A DNA stretch of 64,000 bases from an uncultured Collinsella sp. (GTDB lineage Bacteria > Actinomycetota > Coriobacteriia > Coriobacteriales > Coriobacteriaceae): assembly GCA_937982065.1 (NCBI GenBank), contig CALJMO010000016.1:1-64000 (forward strand). The letters are read 5' to 3'. How positions within the stretch are numbered: position 1 is the stretch's first letter; each line of letters starts with the position of its first letter. The position numbers were made by a program, and so were the translations under genes. The notes under the pieces were generated by a model. That model did not search any database, was not told the DNA's origin, and saw nothing but the letters and a program-made list of their open reading frames with translations. Below are positions 36,328 through 45,682 of the stretch, in pieces.

Positions 36328-36981
36328 CTACCCCCTCAGCTCGGACAGGTCGCGCGCATCGAGCGAGTGGGAGTCGTCCCAAATGCGACGCACGACGATG
36401 GACATGATGATGACGGCAAAGATGGCGTCGGTGGCGATACCGATCTCGATGATCTCGGGAGCGGTGGGGGCCAAAAGCGCGAGCATCACGTGGCTGCCGT
36501 TTTCCATAAGGCAGTATCCAAAGATCTGCTTCATGATGTTGCGCTGCGAGATGATGCAGGTAAGGCCCACAAAGAAGTGAGCGAAGCTAATGGCGAGCGC
36601 AGGCGTTGCGACCTCGGCCGTGGGCAGGCTGATCTGCGTCACGACGGCAAAGCAGATCGCGACCTCGACGGCGATGATGCAAATGGCCCACGCGGGCTTA
36701 AGGCCGGCCTTGAGCGATGCATCGCTCGGCTCGCCCATCTTCTTATATGCGCGGTTGAGGATATAAGGAACCAGGACGACCTTGGTGATAAAGGCGGATC
36801 CGGCCCACATAAGCAGCTCCTGCGCACCGGTAGTGGCACCGAGCGTAGCGAGCAGTCCCACGAGCACCAGCGACTGCACCGCATACCAGCGGATGGCGTG
36901 CTTGATGTTCTTGGAGACGACCACCATGGTGGACGTGACGATCAGAAGGCCGCCAAGGATGTTGACGATCGAATAACCCAT
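36328..36981 (-). CDS. hyfE: Hydrogenase-4 membrane subunit HyfE (NuoK-like)
   Basis: 217 residues, six or seven hydrophobic helices. The C-terminal half resembles NuoK (HFFVGLTCIISQRNIMKQIFGYCLMENGSH), with the conserved glutamate in a membrane segment. Length equals E. coli HyfE (216). It is part of the membrane arm that links H2 evolution to ion translocation. Three bases separate it from hyfF. Confidence 0.92.
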   Translation of the reverse strand: MGYSIVNILGGLLIVTSTMVVVSKNIKHAIRWYAVQSLVLVGLLATLGATTGAQELLMWAGSAFITKVVLVPYILNRAYKKMGEPSDASLKAGLKPAWAICIIAVEVAICFAVVTQISLPTAEVATPALAISFAHFFVGLTCIISQRNIMKQIFGYCLMENGSHVMLALLAPTAPEIIEIGIATDAIFAVIIMSIVVRRIWDDSHSLDARDLSELRG

Positions 36982-36994
36982 GTCGTTCTACCTC

Positions 36995-38452
36995 CTAACC
37001 GATCCAGCTGGCCGAAAGCGGGCCGCTGACGATGACCATGATGATGAGCACGATGAACACGAACGCCATCGCGCGGGGAAGCGGGGCTCCCGCAGCGACC
37101 TCTTCGCTCGGCTCGCCGGGCAGGCAATAGCCCATCCACTTGAGGAACCAGGCGAAGGTGGCGACGGTCTCGGCAACCATGATGCACACAAGCACCAGGA
37201 TCGCGACATTGCCGGCACCCACAGAGAAGCCGCCGGCGATGATCTGGAACTTCGAGAAGAACGTGTTCATGGGCGGCACGCCGGCAATGGCGAGTGCCGC
37301 GACACCAAAGCCCACTCCCGAGATCGGGTACTTCTTTACGATGCCGCGAAGCTTGGGCAGCATACGCGTGCCGAGCGTAAAGGAGAACGAACCGGCGATC
37401 AGGAAGAACAGCGTCTTGGCGAAGGCATGGTTAAAGATGTGGCACACGGCGCCATCGAAGGCGAGCTGGCTACCAAAGACCGAAAGGCCCAGACCAAAGA
37501 ACACGTAGGAGAGCTGGGCGATCGTGGAGAAGGCCAGCAGACGCTTCATGTCCTTTTGCGGCAGGTACATAAGGAAACCAAAGAGCATGGTGACCATGGC
37601 GTCGATAATGGCAACCCAGCCCACAATCTCGGGAATCTCCCCGGCAGAGACGAGCGCACGAGCGAACACGCACACGCCGACCTTGACCATCGAGGCGCCA
37701 TGCAGGTAGGCCGAAACAGGCGTCGGCGCCTCCATGGCCGAAGGCAGCCACATGTACATGGGGACCTGTGCGGACTTGGCCCAGGCCGCAAACAACACGA
37801 GCAAAAGGACGATAGCCTTGAGCTTGGCGTCGAGGCCGGCAATCGCGGTGATGGCGAAGGTGCCGGTGTGGGCAAACACGATGGCGGCACCCAGATACAG
37901 GCCGAGTGCACCGATATGCGTGATGATCAGAGCCTTCATGCCGGCCTTCTTGGCCGTAGGCGACATGTAGTAGCTAATGAGGCCCCAAGAGCACGCACCC
38001 GTGATCTCAAAGAACACGAGCTGGCCCAAAAGGGTCGAGCTGTACACAAGGCCGGCCATGGCGCCGATGAAGGTCGCGAGGTACGCGTAGAAGCGACGAC
38101 GCGGTGCGTCGGGATGCTCACGGTTATTCTCGCTCATATAGGGAATCGAATAGATCACGACAAGCAAGCCGATACCCACAAAGGCGGGCGCGAGCAGCGT
38201 GCTCATGCGATCGAAGGTGAATCCCATGACGAGGGTCTGCCCAAACGAGACCAGGGGGACCTGCGTGTCGGGCATGCCGGCGCCAGCGAAATTCGCGGCG
38301 AGGGCGATGGTGCAGACCGTCGAGACGGCGGCACCCAAAACGCTGAACCACTTGGCGTACGGACGGGGGAACAGGGCGACGAGCACCGAGGCCACCATCG
38401 GGGCCGCGATAGCGACCAAGCCGAGAAGGGACAGACTGACTGCAAATGACAT
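36995..38452 (-). CDS. hyfD: Hydrogenase-4 membrane subunit HyfD (antiporter-like)
   Basis: 485 residues of the NuoL/M family, about 13-14 membrane helices. The conserved proton-channel glutamate sits in QLVFFEITGACSWGLIS. The lysine-bearing segment AWAKSAQVPMYMWLPSAMEAPTPVSAYLHGASMVK is the family signature. Together with HyfB and HyfF it gives three antiporter-like subunits. Length matches E. coli HyfD (479). Confidence 0.93.
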   Translation of the reverse strand: MSFAVSLSLLGLVAIAAPMVASVLVALFPRPYAKWFSVLGAAVSTVCTIALAANFAGAGMPDTQVPLVSFGQTLVMGFTFDRMSTLLAPAFVGIGLLVVIYSIPYMSENNREHPDAPRRRFYAYLATFIGAMAGLVYSSTLLGQLVFFEITGACSWGLISYYMSPTAKKAGMKALIITHIGALGLYLGAAIVFAHTGTFAITAIAGLDAKLKAIVLLLVLFAAWAKSAQVPMYMWLPSAMEAPTPVSAYLHGASMVKVGVCVFARALVSAGEIPEIVGWVAIIDAMVTMLFGFLMYLPQKDMKRLLAFSTIAQLSYVFFGLGLSVFGSQLAFDGAVCHIFNHAFAKTLFFLIAGSFSFTLGTRMLPKLRGIVKKYPISGVGFGVAALAIAGVPPMNTFFSKFQIIAGGFSVGAGNVAILVLVCIMVAETVATFAWFLKWMGYCLPGEPSEEVAAGAPLPRAMAFVFIVLIIMVIVSGPLSASWIG

Positions 38453-38467
38453 TGTTTCTCCCTTCTC

Positions 38468-39394
38468 CTACACGCCGACGACCACGAAGACAAACGCCAG
38501 AACGGCGATGCCCACGACGGCCCAGGTCTGATTGCCGAGCACCTTAAAGCGCGAACGCGAGCAGGAGTTCTCGATCACGCCGCAGACGACAAAGTCGATC
38601 AGGCACTTCACCAGGAAGATGACTGCACCCAGAACAGCGGCGGCGCCCACGGTCGCGGGCTCGCCCCAGGGGACGAAGATTGCGCAGAACCAAGCGACGA
38701 CCAGAACCTGCTTCATGGACATGGCGAGCTTGGCCATCGCAAGCGACGGGCCGGAAAGCTCGGCGAGCGGACCTTCCTGGAGCTCTTGCTCGGCCTCGGC
38801 CTGGTCAAACGGCAGCTTGCCGAGTTCCATGTAGCAGGCGATCGCAAAGGCGATGCCGGCGAGGATCACGGCGACCGGCGCATCGATGGCGCCCGTCATG
38901 ATGTGCTGACCCATGGTGGCGATGTCGGTGGAACCGCACACCAGGGCGGCGGCAAACAGCGCCAGCAGCATGGACGGCTCGATGAGCACGCTCATGAGCA
39001 GCTCACGGACGCCGCCGATACCGGCGTAGGCGTTGGATGAATCCACACCGCAGAGGGCGAAGAAGAAGCGGGCGAGCGCCAGGCTGTACATGATGGTGAT
39101 GGCGTCACCAAAGACCGGGATGGGGCTTTGTGCCGTAAAGAGCGGCAGACCCATCGCGAGCATAAAGGCGACGGCGAAGAACAGCGGCGGCATAATGCGC
39201 AGCGCAAAGCTCGCGTCTCCGCTCTGGGACTCGGGGCGCGCAAAGAGCTTGGCCAGGTCGCGGTAGTCCTGCATGATGCTGGGGCCGCGACGGTTGTGCA
39301 TCTTGGCGCGGATAACGCGACCGAGACCGGAGAAGAACGGTGCGACGGCCATGACGACCACGCCCTGCAGAACGGCAAGTACAATGTTGTTCAT
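38468..39394 (-). CDS. hyfC: Hydrogenase-4 membrane anchor HyfC (NuoH-like)
   Basis: 308 residues with about eight membrane helices. The NuoH/HycD signature RAKMHNRRGPSIMQDYRDLAKL lies near the N-terminus, and GELPFD-type residues appear as MELGKLPFDQAEAEQELQEG, the loop that contacts the hydrophilic arm. It anchors the hydrogenase module to the membrane. Its position between hyfB and hyfD matches E. coli. Confidence 0.94.
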   Translation of the reverse strand: MNNIVLAVLQGVVVMAVAPFFSGLGRVIRAKMHNRRGPSIMQDYRDLAKLFARPESQSGDASFALRIMPPLFFAVAFMLAMGLPLFTAQSPIPVFGDAITIMYSLALARFFFALCGVDSSNAYAGIGGVRELLMSVLIEPSMLLALFAAALVCGSTDIATMGQHIMTGAIDAPVAVILAGIAFAIACYMELGKLPFDQAEAEQELQEGPLAELSGPSLAMAKLAMSMKQVLVVAWFCAIFVPWGEPATVGAAAVLGAVIFLVKCLIDFVVCGVIENSCSRSRFKVLGNQTWAVVGIAVLAFVFVVVGV

Positions 39395-39406
39395 GCTCTC
39401 CCCTCC

Positions 39407-41425
39407 TTAACCCATTTGCACGGCGAGCACGAGGAACACCACGAGTGCCGCGACGATATAGCAGATATAGATGCTGTAGTTGCCGCCCTCGAGCTTAGTC
39501 GCGAGGTCGGCGAGCTTCTCGACACCCTTATGCGGGGCATCGACGAGAACCTTGTCGGGTACGGGCTCCGCAGCCTCGGCCACACCGGTGAGCTTCTGGA
39601 AGAAGTGTGCGATGGACCAGCAGACGGCCGTGCAGCGGTCGCGCAGCGTGTAGAGCGGCTGCATAAACCAGGACACCTCGGAGGCAAAGGTCGTGGCCAC
39701 GACGGGCATATGCTCGTTGGGAGCATAGCCACATGCCCACGGCTGGGACTTCTGCACCTTGCCGACGGTCTTGAGCTTGCGATAACCACAGGCAAGGCCG
39801 ACGAGCACCACGAGTGCAATAGCGATCGCGGGCGTGGAGGTGGCAGCGCCGGAGTACTGGTTCATGAGCTCCATGCCCTCGGCGGCAAACACGCCACCGT
39901 ACGGATGCAGCACGGACGCGGCGACATCGACCAGCACGGGCGCGATCACGGGAGCGCCAATGCCCAGCACGACGCAGATGGCCGCGAGCAGGCCCTGCGC
40001 AAACACCATGGGGGCGGGAACCTCCTTGGCTTTGGCCGCGGCCTCGGAGCGGGGCGCGGAGGCAAAGGAGACGCCATAGGCCTTGACGAAGCACGTGACA
40101 GCCAGAGCGCCGGTAATGGCAAGCGCGACGGCAGCGAACACGGCCACAATCATGACGGCCTTGTCGCCCTGCATGGCGGCGTTAAACAGCGACTGGTAGG
40201 TAAACCACTCGGACACAAAGCCGTTGAAGGGCGGGATGGCCGAGATGGCAAGCGCGCCAACGAGAAAGCAGATGGCCGTTGCCGGCATACGACGGAACAG
40301 ACCGCCCATCTTCTCCATATTGCGCGTACCCGTGGAGTACAGCAGCGCACCGGCGCCCAAGAACAGCTCGCCCTTAAACATCGCGTGGTTAAACGTGTGG
40401 TAGAGGGCGGCCATCAGAGCCAGGACGGCGATGCCGACCGAGTTGAGTGCCATGGCGGCCATGGAGGCGCCGACGCCGAGCAGAATGATGCCGATGTTCT
40501 CGACGGAGTGATAGGCCAGCAGGCGCTTGATGTCATGCTCCTGCAGGGCGAAGGCCACGCCGAGGACCGACGAGATCGCACCGAAGACCATGACCATAAG
40601 GCCCCACCAGACCTGAACGCCCGAGGCGGAGAGCAGGTCGAGGCCCACCTTGAGGATGCCGAAGATACCGATCTTGATCATGCCGCCGGACATGAGGGCC
40701 GACACGTTGGACGGCGCCTCGGGATGTGCCTTGGGCAGCCAGCCGTGCAGCGGGATGATACCGGCCTTGGCGCCAAAGCCAAAGAAGGCGAGCACAAAGC
40801 ACACGGATGCGACCGCGGGGCTAAACTGCGTAGCGCGGAAATCCGCAAAGGCAAACGAGCCGCCCGCGAAGTTGGTCATGGTGAGGAAGCTCGCCATGAT
40901 GAGCACAAAGCCCACGTGCGCGATCACAAAGTAGAGCCAACCGCCATGGATGGAGTTCTCGTTCTCCTCGATCACGACCAGGAAGTACGAGGTCAGCGAC
41001 ATGAGCTCAAAGGCGACCAGGAACCAAAACACATTGTCGGCGGTGATGACGAGCATCATGGACGCCACGAAGGTGTTAAAGAAGAAGCCGGCGCGGCCCT
41101 TTTTGCCCGGGTACTCATCAAAGTAGTTGAGACCGTAGATCGAGCCGGCAAACGCGAGCACCGAGATGAGTGCCACGAACAGGCCGGACAGCTGATTGAG
41201 CAGCAGCTGGAAATGGGCAAACGGGAAGAACACGATGGTGTCGACCGACGTGACATCGCCCAGCACGGCCTGGATACCGGCCGCAAACGAAAGCACCGCG
41301 GCGACGGCGCCGATAAGGCAGCCGGCGGTCTTGGCGGCGTTATCGGCCTTGATCAGCAGAACCGAGGCGAGCGCACCGATGCACGAGACGGCAAGCGATG
41401 CGATAAACAGCGTCATGCTATCCAT
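39407..41425 (-). CDS. hyfB: Hydrogenase-4 membrane subunit HyfB (antiporter-like)
   Basis: 672 residues, exactly the E. coli HyfB length class, with many membrane helices. The functional glutamate lies in FWFLVAFELMSLTSYFLVV, and FGFGAKAGIIPLHGWLPKAHPEAPSNVSALMSGGMIK carries the lysine-containing broken helix. A long C-terminal extension contains a soluble stretch near the end. It overlaps hyfA by eight bases. GGGAG lies eight bases before the ATG. Confidence 0.94.
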   Translation of the reverse strand: MDSMTLFIASLAVSCIGALASVLLIKADNAAKTAGCLIGAVAAVLSFAAGIQAVLGDVTSVDTIVFFPFAHFQLLLNQLSGLFVALISVLAFAGSIYGLNYFDEYPGKKGRAGFFFNTFVASMMLVITADNVFWFLVAFELMSLTSYFLVVIEENENSIHGGWLYFVIAHVGFVLIMASFLTMTNFAGGSFAFADFRATQFSPAVASVCFVLAFFGFGAKAGIIPLHGWLPKAHPEAPSNVSALMSGGMIKIGIFGILKVGLDLLSASGVQVWWGLMVMVFGAISSVLGVAFALQEHDIKRLLAYHSVENIGIILLGVGASMAAMALNSVGIAVLALMAALYHTFNHAMFKGELFLGAGALLYSTGTRNMEKMGGLFRRMPATAICFLVGALAISAIPPFNGFVSEWFTYQSLFNAAMQGDKAVMIVAVFAAVALAITGALAVTCFVKAYGVSFASAPRSEAAAKAKEVPAPMVFAQGLLAAICVVLGIGAPVIAPVLVDVAASVLHPYGGVFAAEGMELMNQYSGAATSTPAIAIALVVLVGLACGYRKLKTVGKVQKSQPWACGYAPNEHMPVVATTFASEVSWFMQPLYTLRDRCTAVCWSIAHFFQKLTGVAEAAEPVPDKVLVDAPHKGVEKLADLATKLEGGNYSIYICYIVAALVVFLVLAVQMG

Positions 41426-42035
41426 TGTTTACGCTCCCTTCTGCTTTCTCGGACAGGCCCTGGGCCACAGCGGTAACGTCGACGACCGGACCGTTTTCGA
41501 TCGAGCGCAGGCGCTTGGCCTCGTCAAGCTCGCGATCGGCCGCGCCGCCCATGACGGTCAGCGCCTTGGTGGGGCACGCCGCCACACAATGCGGGCCGTC
41601 CGGATCGAAGGCGCACAGGTCGCACTTGACAGCGCAGGTGTACTGACCAGGAGCCCACGTAAGCAGGCTGCTCAGGGACTTAGGATACGAAGGCGTCGGG
41701 TCGCACATGCCTGCGACACCGGCGATAGACGTGCCATCGGGATGGATGGCTCCGAAGGGGCACGCGATGGCGCACAGCCTGCACCCGATACACTCCTGCT
41801 CCTTGACGTGGATGCGATCGCCATCGTGCTCGATGGCATTCACCGGGCAAACCTCGGCGCAGGGGGCACCCTCGCAATGGTGGCAGGCAAGGGCGGCCGA
41901 AATACCGCCGGTCTTCACGAGCGCCAGACGCGGCGTATCCTGAAGACCCTGCATCCGGTGGGCGTCGGCACAGGCGGACTGGCATGTTCCGCAGCCGATG
42001 CACCTCTCCGGGTTGATGTCGATGAAGCGGTTCAT
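41418..42035 (-). CDS. hyfA: Hydrogenase-4 electron-transfer protein HyfA (4x[4Fe-4S] ferredoxin)
   Basis: 205 residues with four [4Fe-4S] binding blocks: CIGCGTCQSAC near the N-terminus, CHHCEGAPCAEVCP, CIGCRLCAIACP, and CDLCAFDPDGPHCVAACP. It belongs to the HycB/HydN/HyfA family that carries electrons from formate dehydrogenase to the hydrogenase. The ATG at 42035 with GAAAGGAAG upstream is preferred over a GTG two codons earlier. A strong hairpin (42058-42092) separates it from fdhF. Confidence 0.94.
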   Translation of the reverse strand: MNRFIDINPERCIGCGTCQSACADAHRMQGLQDTPRLALVKTGGISAALACHHCEGAPCAEVCPVNAIEHDGDRIHVKEQECIGCRLCAIACPFGAIHPDGTSIAGVAGMCDPTPSYPKSLSSLLTWAPGQYTCAVKCDLCAFDPDGPHCVAACPTKALTVMGGAADRELDEAKRLRSIENGPVVDVTAVAQGLSEKAEGSVNNG

Positions 42036-42057
42036 CCCCACTTCCTTTCAAAATAAC

Positions 42058-42092
42058 GGGCCGGGCTCCCGAACGTACGGGACGCCCGGCCC
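42058..42092 (-). terminator. Hairpin between fdhF and hyfA
   Basis: GGGCCGGGC/GCCCGGCCC with an inner TCCCG/CGGGA stem makes a long, stable hairpin. On the minus strand it is followed by GTTATTTT. It may partly terminate fdhF transcription, so that fdhF and hyf are expressed at different levels, or act as an mRNA-processing structure. Confidence 0.55.
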
Positions 42093-42113
42093 AAAAAGCC
42101 AACGAGAACGGGA

Positions 42114-44336
42114 CTACACGATTTGATTCACGTGCGTCTCGTCGTCGAACTTGGCGGCGCCGGGCTCAACGTCCTGGGGAGCGGCGGCGTCCACCAGAGC
42201 CTGCTTGAGCTCGGTGTACTGACGCTCGACCTCGCCCTCGGCCCAGACCTGGTCGGCAATGGCGTCTACCTGGCAGGCGGAGAACTTGTCCTCGGGCGTA
42301 TGCGAGACCGGGTCGACCTTGTGCATGGTCAGCTCGTTGCACTTGCCGATCCACCACTGGTAGGTCATGTAGACCGTGCCCTTATTGATGCGATCGCTCA
42401 CGTCGGCGCGGCTGTATACCTGGCCGCGGCGGCTATGAATCGAGACGATGTCGCCGTTCTTGATGCCGCGCGCCTGGGCGTCCGCGGGATTCATGCGGAC
42501 AAAGCCGGGCTCGTCGGCGAGCAGCGCCAGCGTCTTGCAGTTGCCGGTCATCGAGCGGCAGCTGTAGTGACCGACCTCGCGGACGGTGCACAGAATGAGC
42601 GGGTACTCATCGTCGGGAAGCTCGGAGGGCGCCTCCCAGTCGTGCGCCATCAGGTTGGCGCGGCCGTCCTTGGTGGTGAACTTGCCACCAGCGAACATGT
42701 CGGGCGTACCGTGGTCGTTCACATCGGTGCTCTTGACCGGCCACTGGGCGTAACCGCCCTCGGGAGCCATCTTCTCGTAGGTCGCGCCCACAAAGTTGGG
42801 GCACAGGCTAATGCACTCGTTCCAGATCTGCTCGGTGTTGTCGTAGTGCATGGGATAGCCCATGCGCGTAGACAGGTCCGCGAAGATCTCCCAGTCGTGG
42901 CGGCACTCGCCCTTGGGCGGAACGGCCGCGTCAAAGTGCTGGAAGCTACGGTCGGATGCGGTAAAGACACCCTCGTGCTCGCCCCAAGAGGTGGCAGGCA
43001 GGATGACGTCAGCGAGCATGGTCGTCTGCGTCATAAAGATGTCCTGGCAAATGAACAGATCCAGCTCGGAGAGCGTCTTGCGCATGCCGGCCGAATCGGG
43101 CTCGGTCTGCACCGGGTCCTCGCCGTAGTTGTAGAAGCAGTGCACCTTGCCCTCGTCGACCAGGTGGCCCAGGTCGGTGAGCTTGTAGCCCTCCTCGAGC
43201 GGGAGCTTTTCCTCGGGTACGCCCCAAGCCTTGGCAAACTTGGCACGCACTGCCGGGTCGGTGACCTTCTGGTAGCCAGGGTACAGGTTGGGCAGCATGC
43301 CCATATCGCAGGAGCCCTGGACGTTATTCTGGCCACGCACGGGCGCGAGGCCAGAATTGGGTTTGCCGATCTGGCCGGCAACGCAGGCGATGGAGGCGAT
43401 GGTGTGCACCGTCTTCAGGTTCTGCTTCTGCTGGCATACGCCCATACCCCAGCCAATGATGGCAGAGGGCTTCGCCGTGGCGTACATCTCGGCAGCTTGG
43501 TGGATCAACGCGGGCTCGACACCCGTGATGTCCTGTACGGATTCGGGAGTGTAGTTCTTGATGGTCTCCCACCATTCGTCAAAGCCGTTCGTGTGCTCGG
43601 CGACGAATTCCTTGTCGTAGAGGCCATCGTTGACCAAGCAGTTGGCAAAGGCGTTGAGGAACGCGACGTTGCAACCGTTCTTGATCGGAAGGTAGAGATC
43701 GGCGATACGCGCGGTTTCGATATGGCGCGGGTCGGCGACGATGATCTTGCAACCCTTTTCTTTGGCTCGCACGATACGCCTTGCGACGATGGGGTGCGAA
43801 TCGGCAGGGTTATAGCCGAAGAGGAAAATGCAGCCCGCATCCTCCATACCGGGGATGGAGCATGACATGCAACCTGAACCAACCGTGTCCATCAGACCGA
43901 GGACAGTAGGGCCGTGTCAAGTACGGGCGCAGTTGTCCACGCTGTGGGTGCCGATGCACGCACGCGTAAACTTCTGCATGACGTAGTTCGCCTCATTGCC
44001 GCCGCCTCGCGAAGAGCCGGTGGTCATGACAGCGTTAGGACCATATTCGTCAATTATGGCCTGCATCTTAGATGCGGTGAAATCCAGTGCCTCGTCCCAG
44101 CTTACGCGCTCAAGATCCGCGCCCTTGGTGCGGCGGATCATCGGGTGCAGTACGCGGGGAGTCAAGATCTTGGTGTCGTTGATGAAGTCGTAGCCGCTCA
44201 TGCCCTTAAGGCACAGCTCGCTCTGGTTGGTGATGCCGTTGAGCGGTTCGGTACCCACGACCTGGCCGTTTTGGACCAAGAGGTTAAACTGGCAACCGGC
44301 GCCGCAGTACGGGCAAATCACTTTATGCTTCTCCAT
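42114..44336 (-). CDS. fdhF: Formate dehydrogenase H, selenocysteine-containing
   Basis: 740 residues read through an in-frame UGA (43917-43919). The flanking frames look like separate genes but are one: ...SVDNCART-U-HGPTVLGLMDTVG matches the active site of E. coli FdhF, and Sec falls at residue 140, as in E. coli. The [4Fe-4S] cysteines are C8, C11, C15 and C42, also the E. coli numbering. A SECIS hairpin with the GGTCT loop follows the UGA. The enzyme oxidises formate to CO2 on a bis-MGD molybdenum centre and feeds the Hyf hydrogenase. The start at 44336 has GGAAGGAGGG upstream; a start 17 codons earlier is rejected. Confidence 0.96.
43886..43905 (-). promoter_or_regulatory. SECIS element of fdhF
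   Basis: Eleven bases after the UGA, stem TGTCC/GGACA closes the loop TCGGTCTGAT. The GGTCT in the loop is the SelB-recognised sequence of the E. coli fdhF SECIS. Confidence 0.85.
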
Positions 44337-44359
44337 GACACCCTCCTTCCTTTCTCTGC

Positions 44360-44375
44360 TACCGAATACTCGGTA
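44360..44375. promoter_or_regulatory. Palindrome upstream of fdhF
   Basis: TACCGA-ATAC-TCGGTA lies 23 bases upstream of the fdhF start codon, between fdhF and the hydN-like gene. It could be an operator or a small mRNA hairpin; nothing else supports a choice. Confidence 0.35.
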
Positions 44376-44410
44376 CTTATTTGACAATCATTGGGCCTGT
44401 CGCCCGACGC

Positions 44411-44929
44411 TTACGCCTCGTTTTCGATGGTGGCGCGGGCACGCTCGGCAGTCAGTTCTGCCAGACGCTCCTCGTCTACCAGGGTGAGGCCCTTGGTCGG
44501 ACACGCCTCGGCACACGCCGGACCGCCGGGACGGTCCACGCACAGGTCGCACTTGAGCACGAAGCTCTTAGTCTGCGAACCCACGCGAACGTCACCCATC
44601 AAGACGGGGACCTGCGTGGTCGCCACGCTCACGGCGCCAAAGGGGCATGCCATGACGCAGCTCTTGCAGCCGATGCAGTTGTCCTCGTTGACGCCGATGC
44701 GATGGTTCTTTGGATCAAAGAACAAGGCGCCCGTGGGGCAGGCCTTGGCGCACGGAGCGTCCTCGCAGTGGTGACATGCCACCGGCGCGGAAATCTCGTA
44801 GGTGCGCGTTACGCGCAAGCGAGGTGCGGCGATGTTGCCGGGAATATCGTGCGCCTCGATGCACGCCGCCATACAGGTTTGGCACCCAATGCAGCGTGAA
44901 GAATCAGCCACGACTCGTTTATTGCCCAT
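44411..44929 (-). CDS. hydN: HydN/HycB-like ferredoxin, first gene of the formate hydrogenlyase locus
   Basis: 172 residues with four [4Fe-4S] motifs (CIGCQTCMAAC, CHHCEDAPCAKACP, CIGCKSCVMACP, CDLCVDRPGGPACAEACP). It is a close relative of HyfA and of E. coli HydN/HycB, small proteins that carry electrons from FdhF. Start: the ATG at 44929 has CAGGAGGG upstream; the longer frame is rejected. Gene order hydN-fdhF-hyfA supports it as the direct electron partner of FdhF. Confidence 0.9.
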   Translation of the reverse strand: MGNKRVVADSSRCIGCQTCMAACIEAHDIPGNIAAPRLRVTRTYEISAPVACHHCEDAPCAKACPTGALFFDPKNHRIGVNEDNCIGCKSCVMACPFGAVSVATTQVPVLMGDVRVGSQTKSFVLKCDLCVDRPGGPACAEACPTKGLTLVDEERLAELTAERARATIENEA

Positions 44930-45358
44930 GTTGTTCACTCCCTCCTGAATCCCATGCCGGAGAGACCCTGTCGACGTTGCCCCGGACCGCCCGTGGTCCG
45001 GCATCGGCGTATCGAGTGCATGCGGCGAAACAGGCACTTCGATAGAGTTCCTCCAACGATATACAGGCTAAATATACGCAGTTGCAGCTGGCAAACTTGA
45101 GCATAGGCCCTGCATTACGGGTGTATTGCAGGGGTTTTGGCAGGTTGGAATTATTCTCTAGAGGCTATAAAGGTGAGTGTATTACATGCGTACATCCAAG
45201 GGAGATTTCACGCTCGTTTCTGAAGGATGTAGTACGTTTGTAATATCGTTTACACTCAATTACTCTAGTGCAATAAAGTAGTAGTTGTAAGATTGGCTAT
45301 TATTAGCCGATGTTGTATTTGACTATTCAAATTGCACGCTCATTAAGGGAGGCCAGTG
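44930..45358. other. AT-rich divergent control region
   Basis: No gene is seen in these 429 bases between the hydN-like gene (minus) and the toxin-antitoxin genes (plus). The part from about 45140 to 45350 is clearly AT-richer than its surroundings. It contains a 25-base dyad at 45108-45133, an imperfect long dyad (about 45173-45196 with 45224-45257) and GGCTA-TTAT-TAGCC at 45295-45308. It must carry both the formate hydrogenlyase and the antitoxin promoters. Confidence 0.55.
45108..45133. promoter_or_regulatory. Dyad upstream of the formate hydrogenlyase operon
   Basis: CCCTGCATTAC-gggt-GTATTGCAGGG pairs over 11 positions with one T-T mismatch. It lies 180 bases upstream of the hydN-like start. 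It is a candidate operator for the operon, or a terminator reading away from it (followed by GTTTTGG on the plus strand). Confidence 0.4.
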
Positions 45359-45682
45359 ATGTCATCGACTCAAAAACGAGCCATCCTGCAGGTGCGCATT
45401 CGCGAGGAAGACAAGCAGCATGCCGAACGTCTCTACGACGCCATGGGCACATCGCTCGCCGAGGCTGTCCGTCTATTTGTCGCGCAGAGTATTTTGATGC
45501 GCAAGCTCCCCTTTCAGCCGGTCGCCGTGCGCTCAAAGGACGGCACCGCCGCCTATGGATCGCTCAAAGCATATGGAGATCCCAATCGCCGCTCCGAGGA
45601 GCGCAATGCCTGGATTGAGTACCTTGCTACAGAAAGCGACGATTCAATTTTGGGTCCCGAGGAAGTAGATATCCATGAGTAG
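45359..45682 (+). CDS. RelB/DinJ-type antitoxin
   Basis: 107 residues. The N-terminal ~50 residues have the RelB/DinJ ribbon-helix-helix pattern (ILQVRIREEDKQHAERLYDAMGTSLAEAVRLFVAQSI). The rest is a variable toxin-binding tail ending acidic (EEVDIHE). It starts with GGGAGG six bases before ATG. Its end overlaps the PIN-domain gene by eight bases, the usual toxin-antitoxin arrangement. A palindrome at 45295-45308 upstream is a candidate self-repression site. Confidence 0.8.
   Translation: MSSTQKRAILQVRIREEDKQHAERLYDAMGTSLAEAVRLFVAQSILMRKLPFQPVAVRSKDGTAAYGSLKAYGDPNRRSEERNAWIEYLATESDDSILGPEEVDIHE

Noticed and set aside
42114..44387. fdhF as a frameshifted or split pseudogene
   Set aside because: The UGA is in frame, sits at the known Sec site and is followed by a SECIS; selA, selB, selC and selD are all present.
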